In this document: piece after piece, positions 45,547 to 57,060 of the stretch
How the letters are laid out: every line of letters begins with the position of its first letter
Position numbering within the stretch: position 1 is the first letter of the stretch
From: Pararge aegeria
Lineage: Eukaryota; Arthropoda; Insecta; Lepidoptera; Nymphalidae
DNA: 64,000 nt
NCBI RefSeq assembly: GCF_905163445.1
Contig: NC_053200.1
Location: forward strand, 6,138,001-6,202,000
Direction: 5' to 3'
Notes under the pieces: generated by a model
Seen by the model: only the letters and a program-made list of their open reading frames with translations
Database searches by the model: none
Told to the model about the DNA's origin: nothing
Translations under genes and position numbers: made by a program

Positions 45547-45975
45547 ATTTCTTTAGCATAGATCAACGGGTACATACCACGATAATATTTTGAATTTGTC
45601 GATATTTCGACCCAGTTGCATGGATCGTGGTCACGACGGGACTCAACATTTCTTAAGCATAGATAAACGGGTACATACCACGATAATATTTTGAATTTGT
45701 CGATATTTTATTTATTTTTTTATTACATAAAGTTTCCAAAAAAAATAAAAAATAATTATAGCTAGCATCAGAAAACCACGCAGGTTTGTAATATATTCTA
45801 ACAGAGAATTAAATCTAGGTACGTTAACTACAGAACATTATTGCCAGTTTACCATGTTGTGTATAAAAATGATCACAAGTTACTTAAAAAGAAGGACTTC
45901 AGTTTTTTCTTAATATTACGTGGATTAATAAATTAATTTCGACCCAGTTGCATGGATCGTGGTCACGACGGGACT
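45547..45975 (+). repeat. 101-bp tandem duplication, second unit split by insert
   Basis: Unit 1 (45547-45647) runs ATTTCTTTAGCATAGATCAA to TCACGACGGGACTCAAC. Unit 2 starts at 45648, breaks after CGATATTT (45708) and resumes at CGACCCAGTTGCATGG (45940). The AT-rich insert of about 231 bp has ATTT at both junctions. Confidence 0.85.
45709..45939. mobile_element. unclassified AT-rich insert
   Basis: It interrupts the second copy of the 101-bp repeat and is therefore younger than the duplication. No terminal repeats or coding recognised; the 4-bp ATTT repeat at its ends may be a duplication. Confidence 0.5.
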
Positions 45976-46889
45976 CAACCACGAAAATCTTAATTTAAAA
46001 TCTTAAATAATAAATAGTTGAAACTCTAAAGTATACTTTGCGCGACATATGAAAAGTGGCAACCCTGACTCCGGATCTCAGCTGAATAAATCACACAGTT
46101 TCGATTGTGAATCTAAATCGTTATTATGATTCATTTCTGATTTTATCATTTGATTTCTTAATATTTTTTTTGTAAATCTCCCTGATATCAAAGAATTTCC
46201 TAATGGAATTGAATTTGTAAGAAACATATTGTAAAAGCGATATGTTATTCAAAATATTACGATTCAATCAATTTCTGCTTTAGCTAGCTTCGACAAATAG
46301 GATTGGCGAATTCGAATTCTTTATATTGTTTGTATTTATATGGAACTAATTGTCTGCGATTGAGAGGTAAAGATCTGAGAAAAGATAAGATATGAGTTTC
46401 ATTCCGAAAGATCATAATTATTGTCGGACAACTTGTTAGTATACCGCTTATTAAACTTTAAATCTTTTAGCAGCTTACGTTATTCTTCGTCCTTTCAATT
46501 AACTAAAAATTAAGCTCGCACACGAATAATCACACCTTTTTGCTGCGATTTTAACCGCACCCCGCAGAGCTGCGCAGACGCATCGTATTTACAAACAATT
46601 GTGACTCACATTTGCCTTTATTAATTTTCTTATGCTACCTATCTTGAAATTGGAAGAAAGCGATATAAGAGAGTAGAACGGATATGCCTATTCTGATTCT
46701 GAAGATTGCACATCATCATACGATTTTCACCGGCTTATCAAACTTCATTTTGAAGATGGCGCCTAGCCAAGTTGTGGTTTAAAGCGACTGCTATATTATA
46801 ACGCGTCGACCAATTTGAAATCTGTATTCTGAGGGGTCTTTTGACTGTGACAACCATACCACACTGTACTTGTTTTGATAGAGGGAATG

Positions 46890-47037
46890 TACCACCACGC
46901 TAGCCAATTGCGAATTAGTGGACTCGACACACCTTAACATGCAGGCGTCCCCACGATGTTTTCCTTCAACGTTTAAGCAACTGATATAATAAATGGTTAA
47001 AATCCACATAACTTAGGAAACTTAGAGGTACGCACGA
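46890..47037 (-). mobile_element. type 2 SINE, left member of head-to-head pair
   Basis: TACCACCACGCTAGCCAATT, GGACTCGACACACCTTAACA, CCACGATGTTTTCCTTCAAC, ACTTAGGAAACTTAGAGGTA, meeting the next copy at its head. Confidence 0.75.
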
Positions 47038-47038
47038 T

Positions 47039-47340
47039 TTCGGCTTCACATTCGAAGGGCTAAGTTTGAAATCCAGCATGTACCTCTATTTTTCTAAGTT
47101 AGGTATGTGCGTTTCAAGCAAATAAAATATTACCTGCTTAAACGATAATCGTGCATCATAGGGAAACTTGCATGCCTGAAAGATCTACATAATGTCCTCT
47201 ACAAAAATTCAAAGATGTGTGAAGCCCACCAATCCGCAATGGGCCAGCGTGGTGGACTGAGACCTAAACGCTTCTCACTGTGGGCGGAGACCCGTGCCCT
47301 TTATTTGGCCGGTAATGGACTCTTAAAATGATGACGATAA
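47039..47340 (+). mobile_element. type 2 SINE, right member of head-to-head pair
   Basis: It runs from CGGCTTCACATTCGAAGGGC and AAATCCAGCATGTACCTCT through GCCCACCAATCCGCAATGGG and GTGGGCGGAGACCCGTGCCC to GGCCGGTAATGGACTC and an ATGATGACGATAATGA tail. Confidence 0.82.
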
Positions 47341-47872
47341 TGACAATATTAACCGCGGAAAAATCTCTCCTATTCCCTGTTACCGGTCTTTGGCAGTGTT
47401 ATCCTTTTACATTTAATAGAATCCGGAATATTTATTTTGTCTCCTGCTTATGCAGCGTTTTCATAATGAAAAACCGTGCCCAATTTTGTCTGATTCTCAC
47501 TCTTAGCAATAATTGAACGTAATCTTTAATGTATGCCACGTAAGTATGTTTCCACCTTAATCTTTATAAAATGATTTATATACCTATCTACGACAACTCA
47601 CGTCTTTATACAGCGAATCGTATATCGACATTCCCCTTACGATATTAAAGAATTACTCATCCAAATCAGATAATACGAAATACGCATCGCAACACGATAA
47701 TTAATGATTAATCTCAAACTGCATGACATGAAAGTAAGATCGTGCTTTAAAAATACCAAGCTCACATGCTTGAAATAATTGATAAATCAAGCAGTTGCCG
47801 TCGAAAGGTGCACTAAATCAAACGCATCATAACATTTTGACTTATAGTGACCGCTCCCGATCACACCGTTTC

Positions 47873-47886
47873 CCGCTAGATGGCGC
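47873..47886 (+). promoter_or_regulatory. CTCF-like motif
   Basis: CCGCTAGATGGCGC, in a small GC-rich patch, resembles the CTCF core in plus orientation. The same short core (GCTAGATGGCG) also occurs inside the tRNA-headed SINE family of this window, which weakens specificity. Confidence 0.33.
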
Positions 47887-48251
47887 GATAGGCAGCTGTC
47901 AAACTGAGCTGTCATTAGCTTATTAATGGCGACTGATCATTTTATTAATAGTTAATATACTTGTAACGTTGTTTTTTTTTAAGTAGTCGCTCTATACGTT
48001 GATCCGTGATTCAGATTAGGCGTTCCCAGATAGTACCTGTATTAAAAAGTGGAAGGGGGTGAGGGGGGTTCTTACTTACCTATCAAGTATCAATTTCTAT
48101 GTAATAATCACGGATTCTGCCAAGGCTTCCTGATTGCCCAATAACTTTTATATCTTTACTGAACAAAGGTAAGTTATTTTTGTAAGATGAAGAATTCCGT
48201 CCTCCATTTTCAACGATTCATCAATTAAAAAAGGGAATAAACTAACAAATG

Positions 48252-48291
48252 AAACACAATTGTTTTTAATGCATGGAAAACAATTGTGTTT
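48252..48291. repeat. perfect 15-bp inverted repeat
   Basis: AAACACAATTGTTTT (48252-48266) and AAAACAATTGTGTTT (48277-48291) around a 10-nt loop. Confidence 0.9.
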
Positions 48292-48365
48292 TGCATAAAA
48301 TGGAAACAACAGGAAAATTGCATAAAATGACAAAAATCCTCCTCCTTGACGTGTTATATATAAAT

Positions 48366-48412
48366 TTTAGGGTAAGCAGTGCTTTTAAGCATATTTGAAA
48401 TGCACGCCACTG
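48366..48412 (-). mobile_element. hAT-type MITE terminal fragment
   Basis: TTTTAGGGTAAGCAGTGCTT, TTAAGCATATTTGAAATGCA, CGCCACTG: one terminus only; the partner end was not found. Confidence 0.6.
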
Positions 48413-51017
48413 GTAACATCACGAACATCTAAAAGGGTTTCAGAAGACATCAACGCGTTATTTCAACCTCATCACTAACCCACGCGTAAACACAGAAAAA
48501 AAGAACATTACAGAAGGATAAATTAAAATTAAAATTCAAAAAAGTCAAGGTGACTAATGTAATTAGACGTATCACCAACATAAACAGTATTTCACGGAAC
48601 AATGGCACCCACGCAACGTCTGGCGTGCATCTTGGCGAACCCATTTGCATTAACAAATGCCCCATACGAATGCAATCGAAACCGAATCGTGAAACCAGTT
48701 CTAACACTTTCGCTACTATCCTTAAAATCTTGTTCAAACGAATCTATAAAGCCCACAAAAATCGAGCAGCTGAATTATCATTTGATTTTAAACTCTAATC
48801 GTACGCCTAACAGATTGAATTGGTTTGATGTTCTGTGTTGAGTTACGATGTTGTGAAGATGGGTTATTTTTAAGGACCACACACGGTCGTCAACATCGGT
48901 CTTTGGAACAACAACACGTCACTTAGTATACTTTGCAGGTACACTAGGGGCTTTGAAGTCTCACGTCCTTAATTTAATTGCTTTCATTAGTTTACTATTT
49001 TGTTTGTTGAATTGACATGGTAATTTTTGGGTTTTTGATGCCTTAAACTTTAACCCCCTTATTAACAAAGGTTGTAAAGCGGTTGTATAGTTACATAAAG
49101 TTTTGTCTTCTGCTTTCAATGTCAAATTACCGATGATAAGAGAAAAAACATTGTAAAACTACTCACCAGCATGAATGTTTATAAGTACGGCCGTATGAGT
49201 TTTACTAGGTTAATCTCGAATTATTTTAGTCAGTCTGGATACCACAGTTCCAATTTAAAACTGAAATATCACGATAACAAATTAACGGGCATCTGCTAGT
49301 TCTAAAACTGTACCATTTTACCCCATCATCCCTTACCCCCACGTGCTAATAGATAGCCGACGCAATATTTATTTTAATCCTCAAATAATTGAACAGTATA
49401 AAAAAACATCGGAATGCATCGTGGTCCTACTAAATATTACTAAATAAACTCGGAATCGAGTAGCTTTTGAAGGCCCTAAATGGAAAGAAATATACGAGAA
49501 TATACATCTAAAAACCTCCTTGATCTAATAGAGTTTTTTTATTAACAAACCATTTTTATTTTAAAAGATCTAGTCATCCTATGTATAGCCTAGTGGGTGT
49601 TTCGGCACCTCGATATTCTCAGAGTTGTGTTCCCTTCTTTAATATAAGCAATTAAATAGTAATAAACAATGCTTTAACGGTTAAGGGAAATATCGTAAAA
49701 TCTTAATAACAAGTCACTAATGCCTGTTTTCATAAACGATGGACAACGCAATACCTAATTAAGTAACGTCTAATCAAAGAAGATTCCTAGGCATACATTT
49801 ACCTTTCACCAATCAATTTTTACTTTGGCAACTCATATAACCTAACTAGTCTATTGTTCTTGCCACAAGGTGTGGTATTTTGTATTTGTCGTGTTTTTAA
49901 TTTTTCGTATGGAATCAAGGTAATTAAAAAAAAAGAATTTATATTTTGTTCATTTGTCAAATGTTAGTTTACGAGTCCCCTGATTTTTACTATCCGCCGA
50001 ATCGGTTTCGTAACTTTAGACTGCGCCTAACTTCGTTAGACAGCATATAAGAGTTTATGAAACGTATTTTTCTAGGAATCACCTAAATCCATATGCATCC
50101 GATTAAGACGCTTTCTAGGTTTCGTGAAAACGGGCATAAGATTCCTATAGTGTTATTCTATCGATATCAAATTGAAAATTTCTTTATTTAAAAATGATCG
50201 TTATCATTATGTTATTGCTGCACTGCATGATGGCAAATGACAATAATGTGTCGTAGGACAAGAATTTGGAGCTAAAATCTTCCAGGCTACTCTGATGTGG
50301 ATTGGCGGGTTACGTCCGAAAAAATGAAAACCGAAATAATACTTCACTGGCTTGAGAGGTACATTATGTGCTATCTCTGAGAGTTGTCTGTGAAACCGAA
50401 AACCTAATAGTTTTTGAGTAAACTACTACCATAGTTTTTACTGAAAGAAATCCGATACAGCCATAACATCACACCCAAAATTTAAATCTTGTGACTCCTG
50501 TCACTTTATAAGTTCGCGTCGCGTCCCGAAGGTACTATGCGCGTGTCGATCTTTTATCTTCAATAGGGTTGTCATAAGTAAGCACTTAGAATGTTTTTAA
50601 TTCGTTTGTTCCATACAAATAAATATGCTTATTTTGATATAATACAGGTTGATTCCTTATGAAGTGTACTTATGCATCCTCCAATATTATTTCGTAATTT
50701 TGTTGCACGTTGTAGACATCCGAGGGAAAAAACTTCCTTTTGTAATTCGGTTAAAAGCGATAATAATTCCCCGGAGCACAGCACAGGAAGAGGCGTGGTG
50801 GCACGTTGGCGCTTCGACGAATCGAACGCCTGACCTCCGCGGTTACGATGTGTTCTTCATATAATATTATGTCGTATTAATATATTCTAATATGCAATAA
50901 CTCCTGGTGCGCTAAGTGATGATGCCTATACACGTTTGTCTGTCTAAGCGCGTGTCTAAAAGACGCCTACTCCCTCATAATTTTCTGGTACTCTTCTTAT
51001 ACCTAATTAAAAAAATT
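48413..51017. other. mostly unassigned DNA
   Basis: 48550-48720 has composition and wording (GGTTCGCCAAGATGCACGCC and GTTGCGTGGGTGCC on the minus strand) that suggest a dispersed repeat, not named. The remainder is AT-rich and featureless. Confidence 0.4.
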
Positions 51018-51222
51018 ATATAAAATATACTACGACAATACACACATCGCCATCTAGCCCCAAAGTAAGTGTAGCTTATGTTATGGGTACTAAGATGACT
51101 GATGAATATTTTTGTAAATAATATACATAAATACTTATAAAAAACAGATAAACACCCAGACACTGAAAAACATTCGTGTTCATCACACAAACATTTTCCA
51201 GTTGTGGGAATCGAACCCACCA
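51018..51222 (-). mobile_element. tRNA-headed SINE (type 1)
   Basis: TACTACGACAATACACACAT, TAGCCCCAAAGTAAGTGTAG, ACACCCAGACACTGAAAAAC and the reverse B box GTGGGAATCGAACCCA (about 51203). The A-box end is truncated. Confidence 0.82.
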
Positions 51223-54200
51223 CAAATGGCTACGATTTATTTAACTGGTTTTTTAATTGTCACTGTCAGGGCGATTCATTTTACCAACACTTTCAAATTA
51301 GGAAAGTAACACTGTTTACGAAAGCCCTTAATAGTTAAACGGCTACTGTGGTTACACTGTGGACCACACAAGACAAAGCAATTGTGTGACAACATAAAGT
51401 GGAGTGAAGAGCGCAAACAGTGGGGGCGGTCCGTAACATGGAGGCATGTTGGACCCTCCGGAGGGATAAGCGTTTGTTATCAGAATGCAATTTTTTTTCG
51501 ATGACAAAAGTGTCTATACTAAACGCAATTGACAATTCTAAAACTAGTGCTATCTGTCAGTTCTTCTGCGACAAAACTTCCTGTCTTTAAGCAAGCTCAC
51601 TTGCAAGCTTATGAAAATCGGTTACAAATTTTACAAAAATATTGGTAAAACGTGCAGAATTCCGCATTTAAAATATAAGTGTGAATGATTTGATATCATA
51701 CGCACATTAATGTAATACATTTTTATTATACAGCAATAACTATCTATATAAAAGATACAAGCATAACCCTCTAAATTCATATGGGTTATTTACAAATAGA
51801 AGAGGCTGCAGGGTCCCTTGGGACCACCAATGTAACTATCAGCAAGTATAATGCACCAAACTTGCGCGTCATTTTAGGGTTAATTCCAATGATAGCTATA
51901 AGATTTATAATATGCAATTAATAAATACATACTACAGTAGTAGTAGGTTAAGGAGACCTAAAATGAGAAAAATAACGTTCGTTTTACATAAGTGTCCATA
52001 ATAAAGAGCCCTCCTTCTGTACGTCATTGAAACGCACAACGAACGAAATTTAGTTTTTGATCTAATTTAAAGCTTCTGTCAACAATAACTGTCAAATTTC
52101 TAATAACTTATAGCAGTTCCAAACGTTGCAATGGCATAGAAAATAAAGGCCAGTACGAATATCCTTTGGATCTCTGCAAACAATTAGTTTGCTAATCAAA
52201 TATATTGCAAGATGTAAATGAAGGTGCAGTTATAAACTAACTTAAGCATGATGATTATTGATGTACGTGTCTAATATATTGTATGTTCAACCTATTTAAT
52301 ATAATACGAAGAAAATCATTCTGCGACATCTATATAAACATGTGCGCATCAGTTACGAGATACATCATCACGCGGTGATTAAGTATCTATTCATAAAAAG
52401 TAAATAACATATGTTTCAAGTGAAAAGTTAAGTGATTGGCAATAGTTGGCAATTCATCTAATAAATAATGCTACAAAATCAGCACTGGCGGTGGTTAACC
52501 AATTATCCTTATCTCAATTACTTACGTAGTAACTTGAAGGTTTTGTTTCCTTCAAGCACTTCTGAAATGCCAAATCTGTCTTTGCCACCTATTGGCCGAA
52601 GTTCAATCAATCTTATCAAATATCTTTCGATAGCAAATTAAATTTAATAATGCTTATCTTATTAGCAGGGAAGAGTAGAAAAAAAAGGAATACTCAATTT
52701 TTACTGCCATCTAAAGATTTTGGGTTTCAATTATTATTAATTACGAGCATAGGTCCCCACCGCCGGTTGAAATTAAAGATTACAATTAAAGCATACACAC
52801 AAACGTACACATACATACAACTTCCAACGCCCAAATAATAAAATAACATCTTGACTCAAATCTCTATATCGAATGATTCACTGCAATAAAAATGTATGAG
52901 GACTCCGTTAATACTTAGATATGAAATGCTAAATACAAAGTTTGCTTTTGCACTTTGTGCTTCGTTATTGGACGTCCCAACAATAATACGATTCGTGCAA
53001 ATACCTACCGTGATTATTGATAGATTTTCCGCAATATCTAATAATAATAATGTTTTTATTTCTCACTACGATTAATAAGTTTTCATCGTCTTTTTTCCTT
53101 TGATGGTTATAAAGAGTAAAAACGTGTAAGCAACGTGATATTTCTAGCGAACATGTTGCAAACAAACAGTGAAACTTTTCAGAAATGAATAACCAATACC
53201 GTACATAGTAAACTACCATTGAATATAATTTATGCTTACCTGATTCCTTTTAATCATAATGCTACTGTTAATCGCACGTATTCTTTATACTGTTTACCCG
53301 ACGTTACTCGTTTTTGGTGATGTAACTTTATAATATCTCCTACTAAAGGGTTAGTAAAATTAAGATCAGAATAATTTCAAACGAAGCAGCTAGGCAGTTG
53401 CGGTCCGGATACGAATCTAATTAAATAGCTAGATTTTTACAACTCTTCATCAAAATCCGTACAGCTATTTTAGCATGATGTTGCCATCATGCCCGGCCAA
53501 AATACTTCCGGAATACAAAGAAGCCTTAGTCAATATTCTTATTCGGGTTAATATTCTTATTTTTCGGTTGCTCTGTACTACGTTATACCAGCAAGCACAC
53601 AAAAATAATAATTTAAATCGGTCTTCTTCGTCGCTCGGATTCTTCGTCTCTTTATGATGAATAATGTAAGTTTTAAGAATTTACCATAGCTACGTGAGAG
53701 CGATGGATTGTAAGCTTTATAAGGGCGCTTAAAACAACTTCTGCTACTGATCTACACAATGTGTGGACCACTGCTTACAAGTACTTCAATAGACTCAAAT
53801 AGTGATTTGTCACTTTATTCGAAACTTATCACATACATATATATTCTATATGTTTTTGGTTAATCATGGCAATAGGTCAATATTGCTAACATATCTAAGG
53901 AAATTAGGGATGTAAGTTTTATTTATTTATCAAAATGTTCGGTAATGATATTAATGAAAATTACAATAAATATATTAATTCAACTTATTGTGCTGGCAAT
54001 TCTTGTTAAATTCTCTTGAATGTCAGTTACCTGATCGTTTGGTTGTTCTCGGTTTTTGGAACAGAATTTGCGCGTTTTTACATGTTATTATCACTGAAAC
54101 AACTATAATCTAATGTCAATCTAACAGTAGAATTAGTTTGATTTATGCAAATTTTATTGAGGTAAACATTCTTTAACATTATCGAATGTTTGTTGCTCGA

Positions 54201-54696
54201 TTACATTTACACGTAAAACTGAAAGACTTGTAAGATAGATTACGTTGGTACTGGATGGAAACCATCCATATATTTTATCCCGAGAAAACATTAAAAATTA
54301 ACATGAAAATATTTGAAGCAATAAAAAAAGATTTTTCATAAAATCCATAACAAATAATACAAGATTACGAGTATGCGCATAGCGCAATTAACAGGTGGTT
54401 ATTTTCAAAACAGTTAATTCCACAATGACTAATCAACTTTAAAGCTACACTCACACTAACACTGTCACTGTACATTCACACAAACCCAAGAGTCAAGACC
54501 ATACAGAATGCTAATTAGCATACACGATAAAAGAGCCCAGTCGACATGCATGATATATTAAAATCACGTCCATGTAACAATTAACAGAAACGAGCCAGCG
54601 ATCAAATAATAAAAAGTGCCTTTGTCATTACAAACAGCGTCGCATACCTAAGGAACCATTAAGCATAATAACTTAGTAATCGGTTTCGAAACGAAG
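51223..54696. other. long featureless AT-rich stretch
   Basis: A slightly GC-richer patch lies at 51340-51480 (AGTGGGGGCGGTCCGTAACA). No frames, repeats or hairpins worth naming. Confidence 0.5.
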
Positions 54697-54737
54697 ATGG
54701 CCGAATGGCAAACCAATATGGCGGACGCAATCGCCAT
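54697..54737. promoter_or_regulatory. cluster of four Pho/YY1-like GCCAT cores
   Basis: ATGGC at 54697, 54705 and 54718 and GCCAT at 54733, four cores in 41 bp of AT-rich DNA. Pho/YY1 binds GCCAT-containing sites in Polycomb response elements; function here is speculative. Confidence 0.3.
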
Positions 54738-54979
54738 ATTTCTTTACATAATGTATTATTATGTAAAACAAAATCATACACGCAATAATATGTATAGTGT
54801 TAGCATTTTAAATATAATTTAAATGTTTTTTTTTATCTTTGTGATTGCATACCTTAATATATGTTTGTTTCTGGATATCAAAGATAATAGATAGAAAGAT
54901 ACATCTAGGCTTAGAAAAAAATAACAATTTGTTATGACGCGAGCCTAAATCTTTAAAATGGTGTAATGAATAAATAATA

Positions 54980-55265
54980 AATAAATAAATATACTATGAC
55001 AATACATGCACACATCACATTCTAGGTCCAAGGTAAACATAGCTTGTGTTATGGGCACTTGGTTAGCTGATGAATATTTTTTATGAATATAATACAGATA
55101 AATACTTATAATATACAGATAAACACCCAGTCACTGAAATACATTCATGACAACATGAAATACATTCATATTCATCACATAAACATTTTCCAGTTGCGGG
55201 AATCGAACCCACGTCCTTGGACTCAGAAAGCAGGGCCGCTGTCCACTACGCCAACCGGCTGTCCA
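54980..55265 (-). mobile_element. tRNA-headed SINE (type 1), near full length
   Basis: It carries the AAATAAATAAATATACTA tail side, a small internal duplication (GAAATACATTCAT twice near 55135-55170), the reverse B box GCGGGAATCGAACCCAC and the A-box end CTACGCCAACCGGCTGTC. Confidence 0.87.
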
Positions 55266-55548
55266 AGACCGGTGTAGCTATTACAGAAATATGTAAACAT
55301 AAGCAAAATCCTTATCCTTATTCCTTATTTAATATTATATATGAGGGAGTTTATTGGTTTGTTTGTCCTTTCTTCACGCCCTAACTAAGCAACCAGTTAA
55401 CTTGATCGTTGGCATGGAGTTACTAAAACTCTTTTAACATACCTTACTTTTTTCCAAGAAAAACAAACGGTTCCCAGGGAATTTGTAAAAAAAACAAAAG
55501 ACATTAATTAATGTAGACATTAGTAAATTATTATTATATTACGTTTAT

Positions 55549-55608
55549 TATGAAAATTAATTTCATAATATATCATGGAATTCCGCAAGGTAACGCCTGC
55601 TTCTTCTA
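55549..55608. mobile_element. collapsed copy of palindromic MITE
   Basis: TTATGAAAATTAATTTCATA then ATATATCATGGAATTCCGCA and AGGTAACGCCTGCTTCT. The hairpin stem is deleted but the right flank matches 5859-5894. Confidence 0.55.
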
Positions 55609-56357
55609 TATGTTACGTTTATAAACAAAAGTGTACATAGTTCTTAACCGATGGCCTATTTTCTTGTCTAATTTTGAAACTACCTCTCAAAATTATGTAC
55701 CTCATCACACTGTGTAATTGATGCGATTTCTAGCACTTTTAATATTTTGCAAAGCAAATGAAGTGCAAAGATCGAAGACGTTCGTTTGTAGTGTTTTAAT
55801 ATTTTGTAACAATGTATAAACTTTATTATAGCTTTAAAGTAATAAAGCGTAACCATAAAATTAACATGCTTGGGTTTACGTGATAATTGTATGAATATAC
55901 TAGTACAGTTAAAGGCCAAAACGAGCAGTATAATTGGCCTTTGATAGCGAAATTGCGTTGAAATTATTTATTTATATATATATATTTGGAAATTCCCAAT
56001 ATTTAGAAAATTTTAAAGCTGGATGTGGTAGTCCATATGACTAACTATAAAAGAGTTATTATTTTGGGAAAGTGAAAGCGCCCAATAAGTTGATAGAGGG
56101 CTTAGAAGCCGAGGACGATCTAAATGCCGGTGGATTTATGGAGTAGTGAGGTACGTGAAGGTTTTGGGAGTTCAGAATTGGAAGTAAACCGCTTCTAACC
56201 ACCTCCAATGGAGAAAATGTTCTTAGCCAATTCAAGAGTTATAGGGCCATAACCAAATAGGTTCGATGATGCTGACTTAGAAAACTCAGAAAACTTAGAA
56301 AGAATTAATGAAATTTAACTAAAGTTGTAATGCAAAGGTGACCGTGGCTTTATTTTT

Positions 56358-56636
56358 GACGGCCGATTGGCGCAGTTTGCACCGACCCTGCTCTCTGAAC
56401 CCAAGGCCGTGGGTTCGATTCCCACTACTGGAAAATGTTTGTGTGATGAGCATGAATGTTTTCCAGTGTCTGGGTGTTTATATGAATATTCTAAGTATTT
56501 ATGTATAAAATTCATAAAAATATTTATCAGGCATCTTAGTACCCATAACACAAGCTACGCTTATTTTGGGGCTAGATGGCGATGTGTGTATGATGGCGTG
56601 GTACTTTTATTATTTATTTATTTATTAAAATTACCT
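56358..56636 (+). mobile_element. tRNA-headed SINE (type 1), near full length
   Basis: GACGGCCGATTGGCGCAGTT, B box GGTTCGATTCCCAC, TTCCAGTGTCTGGGTGTTTA, GGGGCTAGATGGCGATGTGT, then a TATTTATTTATTTATTA tail. Possible short duplication CTTTATTT on both sides (56348 and about 56634). Confidence 0.88.
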
Positions 56637-56865
56637 TTATTTATTTATTATTCACAATGCATTTGTACGTTGCTAAGATAACATCTTAGAATACTTTGCA
56701 AACGAAGGGTAAAGAGTACTATAAATCGTATTTTAGAGGGAGGGTATCTGTGGTGTTGTGTTCTTCATATTATGTGTATGTTATTGTAATACATTTATAT
56801 AATATGTAAGCATGTTTGTGTGTCTGTGTGTGTGTAGTATATTAATTAGAATGTGTTACCCACAA

Positions 56866-57060
56866 ACCCATTACCGGCCCACTTCAGAGCACGGGTCTCC
56901 TCTCACAATGAAAAAGGCTGTTGTTCACCTTGCTGGCCCAATGCGAATTGGTTGACTCCATATACCTTTGAGAACATTACGGGGAACTCGTAGGCGTGCA
57001 AGTTTTCCTAACGATTTTTTCCTTCACCGTTAAAGCAATTGATATTTTAATTGCTTATTA
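56866..57060 (-). mobile_element. type 2 SINE, truncated
   Basis: AACCCATTACCGGCCCACTT, GAGCACGGGTCTCCTCTCAC, CTGGCCCAATGCGAATTGGT, TTCCTTCACCGTTAAAGCAA. The tRNA-like head is absent. Confidence 0.8.

Noticed and set aside
48450..48841. Overlapping frames of 79-95 codons on both strands
   Set aside because: Probably a dispersed repeat; the minus frame becomes a hydrophobic AT-rich run typical of non-coding DNA.
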